A stretch of 5,554 bases of DNA from Syntrophaceae bacterium CG2_30_49_12. GTDB taxonomy: Bacteria; Desulfobacterota; Syntrophia; Syntrophales; CG2-30-49-12. The notes beneath the pieces were generated by a model. It saw nothing but the letters and a program-made list of their open reading frames with translations. It was not told the origin of the DNA and ran no database searches. The position numbers and the translations under genes were made by a program. Of the stretch, positions 5,493 to 5,554 are shown in pieces (position 1 is the stretch's first letter; each line of letters opens with the position of its first letter). The stretch spans positions 1-5,554 of the forward strand of contig MNZP01000112.1 in assembly GCA_001873675.1 (NCBI GenBank), in the 5' to 3' direction.

Positions 5493-5554
5493 CTTATGAT
5501 GGTTTTTTCCAAGACCGGCAGAAACTTTCTCTTACCAAGGCGAATATACGGGAA
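5387..5554 (-). other. Open frame entering from the right edge, doubtful gene 3' end
   Basis: Reading leftward from base 5554, one frame is open for 55 codons and stops at a TGA (5387-5389). It begins FPYIRLGKRKFLPVLEKT. The last 30 or so codons lie within the inverted-repeat element, so they are probably not native protein. It may be the end of an upstream gene read into the repeat, or an accidental open frame. I do not recognise a family and no start is in the window. The other two leftward frames close soon after the edge. Confidence 0.2.

Noticed and set aside
5496..5554. Rightward start of a gene (ATGATG at 5496) running off the edge
   Set aside because: Only about 19 codons are visible, beginning MMVFSKTG, with no ribosome binding site and no recognisable family. 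It is too little to support a call.

Overview
The window is a single leftward (minus-strand) gene cluster that fills bases 51-5294 almost without gaps. In transcription order it encodes mlaE, mlaF, mlaD, mlaA, mlaC and the large subunit of an adenosylcobalamin-dependent methylmalonyl-CoA mutase. It is flanked by about 250 bp of repeat-rich upstream DNA on the right and 50 bp of repeat DNA on the left. The Mla genes mean a Gram-negative, two-membrane bacterium. Three traits point, by inference, to Desulfobacterota (former Deltaproteobacteria, for example Syntrophales-like): mlaA sits inside the operon, the mutase is of the split type, and the upstream element has TGTCATTCCCGC / GGGCATGACA ends. 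No rRNA or marker gene is present to prove this.

Layout: 5304-5554 holds no complete gene. It has a 133-bp MITE/REP-like inverted-repeat element (5360-5492), a small hairpin, an A-tract with promoter-like hexamers and a short palindrome just before mlaE. An open frame with no visible start enters from the right edge and stops inside the element. Bases 2328-5294 are the Mla genes, very tightly packed: 1 bp between mlaE and mlaF, a 14-bp overlap between mlaF and mlaD, 5 bp between mlaD and mlaA, 38 bp between mlaA and mlaC. Bases 51-1706 are the mutase gene, only 21 bp after mlaC. Bases 1-50 carry a 13-bp direct repeat.

How it works: MlaE (permease), MlaF (ATPase) and MlaD (MCE-domain ring) form the inner-membrane ABC complex. 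MlaC is the periplasmic phospholipid shuttle and MlaA the outer-membrane component, so the system for keeping outer-membrane lipid asymmetry is encoded whole except for the STAS protein MlaB, which is not seen. The mutase interconverts methylmalonyl-CoA and succinyl-CoA (propionate metabolism). It has no obvious mechanistic link to Mla, but the spacing suggests co-transcription.

I see no undescribed system. The points most worth a second look are the MlaA with no lipobox and a long acidic linker, the mutase joined to the mla operon, the apparent lack of MlaB, and the repeat element upstream. Several starts are better placed at internal ATGs with good Shine-Dalgarno spacing or family fit than at the longest possible start (mlaC, mlaD, mlaE).
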